NCBI GenBank assembly: GCA_020744425.1
Contig: JAGMUV010000039.1
Coordinates: forward strand, 62,001 to 126,000
Length of the DNA stretch: 64,000 bases
Source of the DNA: Dactylonectria macrodidyma
Taxonomy: Eukaryota; Ascomycota; Sordariomycetes; Hypocreales; Nectriaceae
Direction of reading: 5' to 3'
The translations under genes were made by a program, and so were the position numbers. The notes beneath the pieces are model-generated. The model was not told the origin of the DNA. It saw nothing but the letters and a program-made list of their open reading frames with translations, and ran no database searches. Below, one piece after another: positions 1 to 10,596 of this stretch; position 1 is the first letter of the stretch; each line of letters starts with the position of its first letter.

Positions 1-120
1 TCTGAATTCGGTTCCGATGACGAACGCGGCGGCAATGCAAGCGACGGCCACGAAGACCATTTGAGAAGAAAGCCATAAGCAACAATCCAGACATCAGCAA
101 CCAAAACTACCATGACCTAG

Positions 121-560
121 ATGCTACTGAAGCTCGACCCTGCAAACTCCAGCCGGCCCAAGACTTGTTCAACAGCGAACAGGGCGACGTCAAATTCCGC
201 GGCGTGTCATGGCAAGCGGCAGCCATCCTCATCGCCAAGTTCCAGATCGGCCTTGGCGCACTCAGCCTGCCTAGCACCTTCCACATCCTGGGATTCTTCC
301 CCGGCATCTTCTGCTTCATCGTCATATCTCTCATTTCAACCGTGGCCGGCTACCTCTGCGGGAAACGCCACACAATACTACCCACACATGCACAGAATCG
401 GCGATGCCGCTGAGCTCTTGTTTGGAAAGGGAGCCCGAGATCTCGTTGGCTTCATCTACTACATCTACCTCGCCATGGTTGCCGGTGCGGGTATGCTCAC
501 GACGTCGGCCGCGTTCAACGCGCTGTCGGACCACGGCTCCTGTACCATCCATTGTGAATC
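121..560 (+). pseudogene. Amino-acid permease relic (AAAP family, mtr-like), N-terminal part only
   Basis: Two overlapping frames together encode the start of an amino-acid/auxin permease. The first frame (about 150-360) has the N-terminal run FNSEQGDVKFRGVSWQAAA followed by two hydrophobic segments, IGLGALSLPSTFHILGFFPG and CFIVISLISTVAGYLCG. The second frame (about 360-545) continues with QYYPHMHRIGDAAELLFGKG and a third membrane segment ending AGAGMLTTSAAFNALSDHG. The frame change near 360 and the abrupt loss of similarity near 560 show a truncated, frameshifted gene. Family members have about ten to eleven membrane segments; only about three remain. It lies just upstream of proline-catabolism genes, as a permease does in the Aspergillus prn cluster, so proline is a plausible former substrate, but the substrate is inferred from context only. 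Confidence 0.75.
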
Positions 561-2021
561 GGTGACGGCTTGGGTTCTGATAGGATAGCCTAAGGGTACT
601 GCAGCGGGTATATGCAGGTTAATGCGGAGAGGATGTGGAGGAGATGAAACCTGTATATTATGCTCCACGGGGAACTCCGTGTCGAGGCTGGGGGGAAGGA
701 GTGAGCCGACTTTATCCCTTCGGGCCGGTGGAAGGGTGAGCTAGGTTTGGTTGACATGGATGGATACCCCGGACTATCCGCAGTCTAGAACGTGGAGTAC
801 GTTATGGGGGTGGAGAATAGATGACTCGTATCAGAGACTCTAGAACGGTGTAGGTGATGGAGTTGTCCACTGATCCGGAGGACACGTCGGCTCACAAGTC
901 CCTAAGGCCTGAGCTTGAGGTAAACTAACGGCTTGAGGCGTACGGTATGGTTCTATCTAGAGCAATGTTCCTGTAAAAAGCTTCGAGAAATTCGCCCCGA
1001 ACAAGAGCTGGCACAGATAACAGCTTGAGCGAAACTCAAATCCGTCGTGCGGAAGAAGACTCAGGGGACTCCGCAGTGTTAGTAAACAACTGCGATTTGG
1101 GACGGCCCGAGAGTCTGGCTTGTCAGGAACCATCCCCTTTGACTAATAAAGACCCGATATTGAGGCAGATGCCGGCGCTGCAAGTGGGTGATCAAGAGTT
1201 CGGGCCTGATTTCGGAGGAGTCTCCATTTGCCGTATTGGACTATACGGTCTTTACGCTCAGTCTATCCAAGGAGCGAGTTTCACGACAAGGACTGCTAAA
1301 TACTGAGTGACTTTATTTCCTACATCGGTGAAGATAAGGTCTAGTGAAGCATTTCTCTGTGCACTCTGTGGGCATTGTCAGCGGGAACATGAATATCTAG
1401 GATACTCTCAGAAAGCCCAAACGACTCATGACCTTTTACAAGTTACAAAGGTAATTCTATGGGGTTATTATCGGGGAAAGGCTAAGAACGGAAGCGTGGC
1501 ACATCCCTTGACAAATGGTACTTCGTAAGTTCTTCATCCGAGGATCAATCATCTGGTTAACCCAAAGCTTCATACGGCCCGAGAGTGCGTCCCCTCTTGA
1601 TGCCTCACACGGCCCGAGTTCTTCCCCACCTCAATAGTGTTATTGAAGGCTTCCAAGTGGAAAGATTGATGAGAACGGCATCTTGCTTTGTGATCCTGAG
1701 GGGCGAGAAATTCTCAGTAGATAGCTTCAGAGTCCCGAAGTTGGTGGTCAGCTCCATTCCACGGTTCAAGAGTTCCACTGCAGTTGACCGAAGAAACGTG
1801 GAAACCAAGGATTTCTCGACCAAGACAAAACTTAGAGAGTATCTGTAGTCACAGCCCCTGTTCAAGCCGTTGTTGAGCCCGTGAGAATTGAGTAGCCTAC
1901 CGGGACGAGACGAAAAGAAGCAGAATCGCCATTATTATTATCACGCATGGCTGCCTGAAAACATTGTCTGGAAAAATTGGCGTTCGCCCATTCACTCTGT
2001 ATCCTCATTTTCAATTACGAC
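561..2021. other. Intergenic stretch without a supported gene
   Basis: No open frame here has recognisable protein content; the frames up to 93 codons lack motifs and codon bias. The stretch holds three CGGCCCGAG words (annotated separately) and a partial match on the other strand (TCGGGCCG at 720-727). It probably represents the regulatory region between the permease relic and the proline dehydrogenase relic plus degraded sequence. Confidence 0.5.
1103..1618 (+). promoter_or_regulatory. Three CGGCCCGAG words upstream of proline dehydrogenase
   Basis: The exact 9-mer CGGCCCGAG occurs at 1103-1111, 1575-1583 and 1610-1618, all on the plus strand upstream of the proline dehydrogenase relic. 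The same word is found upstream of the P5C dehydrogenase relic (4217-4225) and, on the other strand, upstream of P5C reductase (6717-6725). CGG/CCG-containing words are typical of Zn(II)2Cys6 regulators, the class to which the proline regulators Put3 and PrnA belong. That this word is bound by such a regulator is inference. Confidence 0.45.
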
Positions 2022-3841
2022 ATGTTATTTGCAACAAGGCAACGATTCTGCCTGGCCGCGAGGCACTTCCCGGCTGCAATTTCCCAGCGCACAATTCGAT
2101 CAGCGTCGACGTCAGCAGAACCTAGGGCCATCTTGAAGAATGCCTTGTTTAGGGATGAGAGGATTGCCTGCGTCGCAGGAGGCACCACCGTAGCGATCAT
2201 TGGATTGCTGTGGGCGAAGGGAGATGGAAGCGAATATCCTGACGATCCGCGAGATGTAAAGGCGCTTTCGACGGTTCCAGTTGGCAAGCTATTCTCCGGC
2301 TGGGCGTAGGTTTGATGTCTCGCCACAAGTCTGTGCGGCGTCTTGACTGACGGGGATACTACAGCGCCTTCGCATTCTGCTCCTCGCCAACATGGGTCGA
2401 CATGAGCGAGACACTCTATAACATTGTATCCAAGATCCCCATCGTCTCTTCACTTAGGCACGCGTTCGTCATGAGGACTCTTTTCAACCAGTTCCTGGGT
2501 GGAGAGACAACCGAAGACTGCATCCCCAAGATCGAAGCTCTCCGCAAGGAACAGATTGGCACGCTTCTCGGCTACAATATCGAGGCTGAGTTGGACGGTT
2601 AAGCAAGGACCCGCAGTTGATCCTTGCGCAGACCCAGTATGTGCTATCTTCAATTGAAGCTCAAGGAAAGCTGGGTAAGCAGTATTGCCCTGACACGAGC
2701 GCGACTGGCGGCGATAACCGGTCTTGGGTCCGAATCAAGGTGACTGGCTTACTGACTCATCCCGTCGCCCTGTACCACGGATGCAATGCTATTCTGAAGG
2801 CGAGAGAAGAAAAGGGACTGGATAAGACGTTCCTTACCCAGGATTGCCTCACGGCGGGGACTGGGAGGCCGCGTTGAGCGGAAGAGGCGTCACAGAATCG
2901 GACCGCCAACAGTTGCTCAGCCTGCGAGCTACTCTGGAAGTCATTGCTAGCAAGGCTCGGGACAACAACGTGCGAATCGTCATCGATGCCGAACAGTCGT
3001 GGTACCATCCAGTGATTGACAGCCTGACTGACGAACTAATGCAAAAGTACAACGCGCTCGACGGGCCTGCGACTTGCATCGCTTCATTCCAAGCCTACCT
3101 TCGCCGGTACCCGCAGCTCCTCGACCAGCAGATCCGCCGCACCGACGAAAAAGGATACAAGCTGCTCTTCAAACAGATCAGGGGCGCCTACATGGTGACG
3201 GAGGCAGAGAGGTGGAAGAAGGAGGAAAGGCAGGGGACAGGGCCGGTCTGGGCGACCAAGGCAGAGAAGGATGCGAGCTTCAACTATGGTATCGAGAAGA
3301 CGCTCTCTACTGTGGCTGCGCAGGTGCGGGAGACAGGGCATTCGAAGATCAGCGTCGTGTTTTCTACTCATAACTCGATCAGCATCGATCTCGGAATTAA
3401 GCTACTGAAGAAGCATGGGTAGGCTAAGCGGAAGACTGCTGATGGCAAGCTTCTGGTTGCCAATGAGGTAGCTGGCAGCATTGCCTTTGCGCAGTTGTAT
3501 GGTAAGTTGTCTCCCTTCCGGAGCTTCTTAAGATCGATCTAACTCTTAAATAGGAATGAAGGATGAAATTACAAACAAGATTACCGGGCCCGTCACAACC
3601 GAGGGCGGCTTTCCGCTTGTTGTCAAAGTGAGTTTCAACTCATATTCAGCCCCTCATCGTTTTACTGACTTGGTCATAATTCTAGTCAATGAGCTATGGC
3701 GACTTGAAAGAGTGTCTGCTCTTCTTGGCCAGACGGGCCACTGAGAACAAGGCTGTCCTCGAGGGAAGAGGCGGAGCGGTTGCAGAGAGGGTTCGACTTG
3801 GCCGCGAGATTCAAAGACGTCTGTTGCCCTTTACCTCTTAG
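2022..3841 (+). pseudogene. Proline dehydrogenase (proline oxidase), disrupted
   Basis: Similarity to mitochondrial FAD-dependent proline dehydrogenase, which oxidises proline to P5C, runs across the whole interval. The likely start at 2022 gives an Arg-rich, acid-free N-terminus resembling a mitochondrial presequence. Introns fit at 2306-2364, 3502-3553 and 3628-3685. Recognisable blocks are FNQFLGGETTEDCIPKIEAL, GTLLGYNIEAELDG, FKQIRGAYMVTEAERW and the C-terminal RRATENKAVL, the region that binds substrate and flavin in this family. Three lesions break it: a stop plus frame change at about 2600, a one-base loss near 2827 (between GLDK and the VPYPGLPHGGDW block), and a TAG at 3420. Neighbouring transposon frames of more than 2,000 codons are open, so poor assembly is a less likely explanation. 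Confidence 0.85.
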
Positions 3842-4458
3842 GTTGTGTGCTTGTCTGTATTCAACCATGTATCGCATTTTAGGATTGCGAATTTTTTAGA
3901 CAGCTATCTTGAGATACGTATTCAATAAAAGCAGCAACATGATATTGCTTTCTTCGAGTCTTTTACAAGCGTATTTTGCGAAAGCCCATTCAAATGATGA
4001 GAACCAGATGCACGTAACGCTCGACAGTTATCTCGTCTTGCCAAGTATTGTGCTTATGCACCGGAGGAATGATCGTGTGACGGCCAACTATTTCTGAAAA
4101 GTCTCGGCGAGCAATCCTGTCGGAGACACTCCCCGGTAGCGGCCGATCCGACCACGCCTCTCGGACCGGCTGCAAAGTCAATAGTCTCAGATTAGTCGGA
4201 ACTTTTGTCTTTAGGTCGGCCCGAGGCCAGGACATAGGGAAAGTGCAACTCCTGGTATTTATCGAACGTTCATCTTGGAATTTTTTGACGCCAAAGTCAG
4301 TATCTGTCGGAGCTATCACTTTCGCCTTGTTATTGTATCAAGACCACGCCAACACGAACAATGACTACTTTCCGTTATCTAGAGCTAGCCATGCTAGGGG
4401 GGTGAGTGTTACAATGGCTATCTAATCTTCCCCATCTCAGTAGCATTCTGACGAATTT
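3842..4458. other. Intergenic region between the two proline-catabolism relics
   Basis: No gene is supported. The stretch is rich in CGG/CCG triplets around 4120-4225 and carries one CGGCCCGAG word. A short spliced leader exon of the P5C dehydrogenase may lie near 4320-4400 (a GTGAGT donor at about 4400 and a CAG acceptor at about 4440 are visible), but this is not certain. Confidence 0.4.
4217..4225 (+). promoter_or_regulatory. CGGCCCGAG word upstream of P5C dehydrogenase
   Basis: Exact copy of the 9-mer that occurs three times upstream of proline dehydrogenase and once, inverted, upstream of P5C reductase. It lies about 240 bp before the first clear coding sequence of the P5C dehydrogenase relic, in a CGG/CCG-rich block. 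Confidence 0.45.
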
Positions 4459-6160
4459 ATGCTTCAGTTTTCATACGGCACTGGTTCCGAGGAGAGAAAG
4501 CACTTGACAGCCGCCTTGGCCGAGATGGAAAGGTCACTCCCAGTATCATCAATGGCGAACGCATCTATACCGGCCGAAAGAGCTCCCAGGTCAACCCTTA
4601 GAACCGAAACGGACGTCCATTGGCCGAGTACCACGAAGTTGACCGAGACACCGTCCAGGAAAAGGCCACCCCTGGCGCTCTCGCGGCGAGGAAGAAATGG
4701 GCCAACACGCTTCAGCGAGCGCGCGGGCATCTACAAGCGTGCGGCGAGACTTGTTGAGACCAAGCACAGATGGCAGTTCATGGCGGCCACCATGATCGGA
4801 CAAGGCAAGACATGCGGACAAGCTGATGGAGATTGTATCGCCGAGGTCATTGATACATTCAACTTCCATGTCTACTTCTGCCATCAAATGTATCAGCAGC
4901 AGCCGCCCAAGCAGACCGACTCGGCATACAGCAGCCTCGACTACCGACCGCTGGAGGGCTTCCTCCTTGCTATTTCGCCCTTTAACTTTACCGCTCTGGG
5001 TGCGCACATTGCCTTCACGCCGGCTATTCTGGGCAACGTGGTGCTTTGGAAGTCGTCGCCCCCTGGCTGTCCTGTCCAACTATTTTCTATACCAAGTTCT
5101 GGAGGGGGCTGGGATGTCAAAGGGTGTCATTCAGTTCTTGCCCGTGGCGGACCCCAAGATTGTTGTTGAGCCCGCTCTCGCTAGCCGGAACTTCTCTGGT
5201 CTTCATTACATTGGCTCCTCAGCGGTCCTGAGGAGTTTGGCATCCCAGATTGGAGTAAACACAAGCAACTACAAGACGTTTCCCCGTATCGTGGGTGAGA
5301 GTGGTGGCAAGAATTTCCATCTTGTCCAAAACTCTTTCAAGGACGATGTTGGCTGACTTTCATCAGCGGCAGTACGCTCTGCCTACGAGTTCCAGGGACA
5401 AAAGTGCAGCGCCTTGTCGCGCTTCTTTGTGCCTAAGTCCATGTGGGAGCAGGGAGATTTGAAGAAGGCGTTGCTCACGGAGGCAGCGAAGATGACGCAC
5501 GGAGATGACGTGAAGCAACTCTATCACCCATTGGGGCCAATTGTTTCTCAGCCTGCCTTTGAACGATTCGGAGAGTTCTTGGAGCGTGCTCAAAAGGTTG
5601 GCCATGAGCTCATCTTTGGGGGAGCAAGACGGCAGCAAGGGTTTCTTCCTCCAGCCTGCGATTTTGCAAGACAACCAGGCGGACACAAGCGCTGAGAGTG
5701 ATCTCATGACCAGGGAGCTTTTCGGGCCACTGTTTGCGGTTCAGACATACAATGATGCTTCGCCAACTGGCTTTGAAGATGTGTGCGATCTCATCGACAG
5801 GACCACCGAGTACGGTACGGCGTGGCAAGCTCCGTCTTTGCTCGCGACAGGGAGGCCGTGCAGGTTGCCAATGAGAAGCTGAGACTCGGTCGGCATGTTC
5901 TGCATTAACGACAAGTGTACAGGAGCGGTTATCGGCGCGAACCCGTTTGGAGGAGCCCGGTCTTCTGGTACAACTGAGTAAGTGCTTACGGATCCGGCCT
6001 GTTTTCAGCGTGGTTTCTAACACCTTTTCTAGCAAAGCCAACTCAGTCAACGTACTCCTCGGGTCCTCGAGCATTCGGTGTGTAAAGGATTATTTCGAGA
6101 CTGGGAGCAGCACCGTTGAGCACTTGCCATATCCCTTAGTAAATGATGAACCAAAGTGCT
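4459..6160 (+). pseudogene. Delta-1-pyrroline-5-carboxylate dehydrogenase, disrupted
   Basis: The interval preserves nearly the full length of a mitochondrial P5C dehydrogenase (aldehyde dehydrogenase superfamily; P5C/glutamate semialdehyde to glutamate). Landmarks are FSERAGIYKRAARLVETKHR, LEGFLLAISPFNFTALGAHI, the catalytic-glutamate block FPRIVGESGGKNFHLV and the catalytic-cysteine block YEFQGQKCSALSRFFVP, then GVIGANPFGGARSSGTT in a variant form. A 55-nt intron fits at 5978-6032. The frame changes repeatedly: after EMERSLPV (about 4550), near 4815, near 5060, near 5355, near 5625 and near 5820-5880. The damage is mainly small indels, not CpA-to-TpA changes, so this looks like neutral decay and not RIP. 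It sits in the same orientation behind proline dehydrogenase, the enzyme producing its substrate. Confidence 0.85.
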
Positions 6161-6921
6161 AGGCGGTGGCAAGTGGATGGATGAACGGACAGCCAGTCTG
6201 GCGCATGTAGCGTAACTTGGCTCTACTGGCCTAACCACTTAACTGAAACAGACCTAGACTACAGTAGCATGAAGTAAGAGTAAAATCGAAAAGTGGCCTT
6301 GTCTCGCCCTCTCTTGGTGGGTGTGGGACTGAGTTAAATTGTGCGATCTGGCACTTGGGCTGGTAGGCTATTAGTTACAGTCGGTCAGAGTTGGACAGGG
6401 CAAGAAATATCTAGGATTGTGAATAGGTCATCTCAAATCATATAAAGCTTCTCCAAGTGAAGAGTTATCCACGCCCTTTGCGACGGGGGCCAGATTGACT
6501 AAAAAGGAGGCTCGCCACGTCAATAATTATAATTAACGAAATCGAAAAATCTTTCTTAGGCTTCCACCAAGAATTTGCTCGGAAATCGACAGTACAACTA
6601 CTACTCATGCTATCGGCATGGCGATTACATCCAGTGGCTCGGAGTCGGGTTCCGTTTACTTGGCTACCTGTGTACGTGTACCGCCCCGCAATCAGGCCCG
6701 GACCGAGATGTGAGCACTCGGGCCGGTATGGCGTCAACCAGATGATGCAGCGTACCGAAATGAAGAGCCGATAACGGTAATATGTCAATTAGTCGGTATT
6801 AGAAACCACTTTACGCATTGAATAATCCTGCTCATACTTTGCGAGGTTAGATAACTGCGAGAAACAATCGGTTTCAAGCAACCAAGAGCACCGACATAGC
6901 AACGGGTTCTCTATCATCACC
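6161..6921. other. Intergenic region upstream of P5C reductase
   Basis: No supported gene. The segment contains the inverted CGGCCCGAG word at 6717-6725 and additional CGG/CCG triplets at about 6680-6705, within 250 bp of the P5C reductase start. Confidence 0.4.
6717..6725 (-). promoter_or_regulatory. Inverted CGGCCCGAG word upstream of P5C reductase
   Basis: CTCGGGCCG on the plus strand is the reverse complement of the word repeated upstream of the two proline-catabolism relics. It lies about 200 bp upstream of the P5C reductase ATG. Confidence 0.45.
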
Positions 6922-7852
6922 ATGGCTAACTCAACTTCTTTGACATTTGCCCTCCTCGGTAGCGGTAGGAATCGCCTTAATAACCACTTCAACCATCTGC
7001 TGACTTGTCTGGATAGGCAACCTCGGGACTGCACTCGCCGCAGGAATCCTCAACCCCATCGACAAGGATAGCATCAATGTCAAGCGTTTGATAGTCACCG
7101 TTGGCACCGAGCCATCAAAGCGCCGCGTTGAAGAGGAGCTATCCGAGCATTCGTCGCGACTGACGGTTCTGCTCGCACAAGACAATGTCCAGGCCGCCCA
7201 AGAAGCAGACGTCGTCTTGCTGACCTTCAAGCCCGTCAAAAGAGAGGAGGTCTTTGCGGGTCCCGGGATTAAGGACGCCCTGCGCGGCAAGCTGGTAATC
7301 AGCATAATGGCGGGTATCTCGATCAAGGAGCTTAACCGGCTGGCTCCCGGGGGCGAAGAGAACCAGACCCCTCTCCAGGTAGTCCGCGCGATGCCCAACA
7401 TGGCCGCCAAGATCCGCCAGGCGGTGACTCTTTACACGGCCGACACGGACACGCTATCACAGGCCAACCAGGACATTGCAGCTTGGGTCTTTAATCAGGT
7501 TGGCGAGGCCCAGCTAATCGGTGAGAGCGCCTTCGACATTTCTGCTGTGCTGGTCGGTTGTGCAGGCTCTCTCCTGCTGCTAGCCGTCGATGGTCTGTTG
7601 GATGCTGCTGTTGCTGAAGGCGTGAAGCGGCCAGAAGCCACCAAGATGGTGGTGAACAGTGCCATTGGAATGATGAAGCTGGTTCCCGCTGGAGATCACC
7701 CTAGCGTGCTGCGAGAGAAGATTGCCTCTCCGGGAGGCTGCTCCATTAGGGCCCTGCTGGAGCTGGAGAAGCTGGGGGTTAGATCGGCGTTTACAAGTGC
7801 GATTCTAGCGGCAGCTGAGCGCTCTAAGGGTACCGGTATGTCGAGGACGTAG
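6922..7852 (+). CDS. Delta-1-pyrroline-5-carboxylate reductase (intact)
   Basis: Two exons (6922-6964 and 7017-7852, intron 6965-7016) give 292 residues, a normal length for the family. The enzyme reduces P5C to proline with NAD(P)H. Splicing at this donor creates the dinucleotide-binding start LLGSGNLGTALAAG. Further landmarks are KLVISIMAGISI, VVRAMPNMAA (substrate/cofactor cleft) and the C-terminal dimerisation signature HPSVLREKIASPGGCSIRALL, in which a Cys stands where Thr is usual. No peroxisomal or mitochondrial signal is obvious. It is the only unbroken member of the proline cluster, and it faces the same way as the two relics. A housekeeping paralogue elsewhere in the genome is likely; this one could be a specialised copy. 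Confidence 0.9.
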
Positions 7853-7996
7853 TATAGATCGTAGTAGGTTAACTTTAATATAGTTATCTAAAATACTACG
7901 TCACCCCATGCACATTGGAGCGGCGATGGGGTGCATGGGGTAGCCTCAGCCGAAGGCTGTTTGTCCGCGGGCCGGGAAGCTAGTACTACTACTGCA

Positions 7997-8677
7997 TTAT
8001 CTACGTACTGATCCATTGCCATGGCCATTCTTGGTATTATGTGACATGTACGGATTCTGTGTGAGCACCTGTCGTTTCCTAAGCTCCTGATCCCTCATCT
8101 TCATCTTCATGCCATCCGCGCCGTGGCCGACGTTCTTAGCCATGACCTGCATGACTGGCCGGCTGAGGCGGTCGAGGTGATAGTGGTTATATTCGTTCAC
8201 CCTATCTTTAGTAGCGTATACTCGTAAGGCGTTGACAAACCTTGCGACCTCTTGGTCGTCTAGTTTTGCCTGTACGCGGCTGGAAAGGAGCTTCCAGGAC
8301 TCCACAGATAGTTGAAGCAGCCGCAATTCCCCGAGAGCTAAGCGGAATGCCTCCTGATCGTCGCCACGCTGCCGCTGGACAACTTTCAAGAAGACCGATT
8401 TATCGAATCGCCTATATGCGTTTCTGCCCTTGATCTCTACTCCCTGAACCGCTTTATCGTAATAAAGCGGCTTCCGCAGCACAGGGGGAAGCTGAAAGAC
8501 GTCACCAACCAACAGGATGTTCAGGCCGCCAAAGAACTCTTCGTTCTTATTCGGGAACGCCTCTCGGAGACGGTCATCGATCCAAGATAGCTGACGCAGT
8601 CCTAGCATGCTCTTCTCGTCAATGATTGGATACTTGATATCTTTAAGCTTCTTCTCGCGGTCGATCTTGGCTGGCAT
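7997..8677 (-). pseudogene. PIF1-type helicase fragment, probably from a Helitron-like element
   Basis: The frame encodes the middle of a PIF1/RRM3-type helicase: the Walker B block KYPIIDEKSMLGLRQLSWID, motif III NILLVGDVFQLPPV, and FRLALGELRLLQLSVESWKL. The Walker A motif that should precede it and the C-terminal SLYVQLSR-type motif are both absent, so the gene is truncated at both ends. The upstream boundary looks like a splice acceptor (tgtag before ATGCCAGCC). It is not the same helicase lineage as the one at 20.8-23.2 kb. It could be a relic of a third Helitron or of a captured host PIF1 gene. Confidence 0.7.
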
Positions 8678-8712
8678 CTACATTCTGTGGTTAGCCCGAA
8701 GTACTGCGACCA

Positions 8713-9490
8713 TTAAGTAAGAATATCTGCCCCAGGCCCCTCCGAACCTTTAAACGCGCCGAGTTGAGATATTGAGGGAGTCAGTGACACAGTCTCCCCT
8801 GCACGGCGTCGTGAACGATGGCCTCGCTGGATAGCAGCCCGCTTGGCCCTTGCGCCAGCCATGGAGGAATTGTCCTGTGAGTCTCTCCCGCACTGGAGGA
8901 ATCTAGGAGCCAAGTCAGAGTGACCTATGAGACGTGCTGCTTCGGATAGTAGACGGATCAGAATGTGAGGCGGTTAGTAGTGTCGGCTGCACAGGAGGTG
9001 AGGGAGCTATTGTACGGAAGAGCCGCGAGCTTTGTTGGGTTGGTGGAATTGGCGTCCCCAACACTACACGCGGCTGGCTAATCGACGCCCCGGATAACGT
9101 CTTCGCTGTATGACATTGCCGTAGCCTCTCTGGCGACGTAGGCTGGGTTCCGAGTCTGTCGTTAAGAGGCGATAGGCCAGCATCTTCTTCAGTTCTCTTC
9201 GGAGCGGGACTCTCAGTTGAAGAAGGACCGATGGCGAGGTTTCTTAATGTCAGGATCGCGCCTTTGGATCTGGAACGCTTCACTTAGTTAGTATTGAATG
9301 TCTTGCGGAGTGGGGAGACAGGGCTGACATGAGAATTGCACCGACTACGACATTCCAGGCAGTTCTTGGTGTTCCCAGCAGATTTCCGTTTGCTGACGAA
9401 GTCACCAGCCGGTTTCTTCTCGCCACAGCGGGCACAGACAATGGACACTAAGTCATCTTGAAGCCCTTGAGGAGTAGACTTCGGATGCAT
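8713..9490 (-). pseudogene. Short Cys-rich reading frames upstream of the helicase fragment, function unknown
   Basis: Three short minus-strand frames follow one another towards the PIF1 fragment. The first (9490-9284) has a possible zinc-binding cluster, CARCGEKKPAGDF then CLECRSRC. The second (9283-8915) is Ser/Pro-rich with KRSRSKG at its start; the third (8913-8713) is basic. A branch-point-like actaactaag lies between the first and second, so they may be exons of one gene whose C-terminus was the helicase. The exact splicing could not be closed in frame. I do not recognise the product. Confidence 0.35.
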
Positions 9491-9756
9491 TACTCAATGA
9501 CGCAAGACATGAAGATGCGTTGCGTGAACGAAGTTTCCATGCCAAGCGAATGCCAAGCGAAATTCCGAGTAAACAAGCCAGGGGGACTGCTAGCTGGCAA
9601 GCTAGGCCCACTTTTTATGAGCCGTCGTCCAGTTGCTCCTCGTTTTGTGGCCGTCCATACAAAATTTAAACCAATCAGAGACTGAGAAACTTATTAATCC
9701 CTGTCTGCACCAAACCCTCATTATTGGGAACAGGGGAAGGCGCACGTCCGCCGGGG

Positions 9757-9805
9757 GGAAGTTGGAAGTTGGAAGTTGGAAGTTGGAAGTTGGAAGTTGG
9801 AAGTT
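9757..9805 (+). repeat. GGAAGTT tandem repeat, 7 units
   Basis: Seven perfect heptamers in a row directly inside the left end of the large Helitron. The corresponding position of the 2.8-kb derivative (about 23817) has only about two units, so the array length varies between copies. Confidence 0.9.
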
Positions 9806-10596
9806 GGGAAGCTGGGCGTGGTGGGCAAGTTGGCGGCTCCCTTGCGCTGAGTAGCCTTTCGGTACGAAGCTTGCAAAACTAGAGCCTGTTTTACTAGTGG
9901 GTTGCTGCACGTGTTGAGAAGAGGGCGCGGTTTTAAGTGGTCGGCTCTGGGTGGGTGGATGAGGAGACTTGGCCAATAGGGCGTGTGTGTGTGTTACCTT
10001 TGTTTTGCGTAGCCAATAAAACCTATGCAGCAGGCTTTGAGGAGAAGGCACCATTTTGAGTGGCGCGATTTGAAGAGCTTAATGCGGAACTAAGAGACCT
10101 AGCCAATAGGGTGAGGGTGAATAATTGAGACAGTAGACCAAGGGACTGAGACTAGCATAGATCAATCAGTTGCAATACCAAAGAGGGAAAATTGTCAATT
10201 TTAGTATAAGAAATTGCCATGCCAAGATGTCCTGGTGTTGAGACCATTGGACTTTTATCACTCGCACTGGTGTTGAAACCGCAAGCTTATTTCCTCCACA
10301 TATCAACCTATAAGTTTTTCAAATCCAATAAAACAGCCCAAAATACCACACACTATCACTATACTATGCTACTTAAAGTCTCTTTGTCGGATGCCTCTTG
10401 TTCCTGCCACCTAGTTCGGTAGTTGATGACCTCATATTAGGACGAACGGAGGATCGGAGTGTGGCAGATATGTTAGGTGATCGAGAGTCCTCGTTTTCCT
10501 TCGCTTCACCTTCTTCATGGTTATCGTTTTCATCAGAGTCCACGGATGTTAAAAGGGAGACCGGCGACCCTGCAATGATTGGAGATGTTTCGGTAG

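Noticed and set aside
1..120. Minus-strand hydrophobic frame MVFVAVACIAAAFVIGTEFR at the window edge
   Set aside because: Too short and cut by the window start; it may be part of a neighbouring gene but nothing confirms it.
4243..4425. First exon of P5C dehydrogenase
   Set aside because: A plausible GTGAGT...CAG intron exists (about 4400-4440), but the upstream frame has no recognisable presequence, so it was not included.
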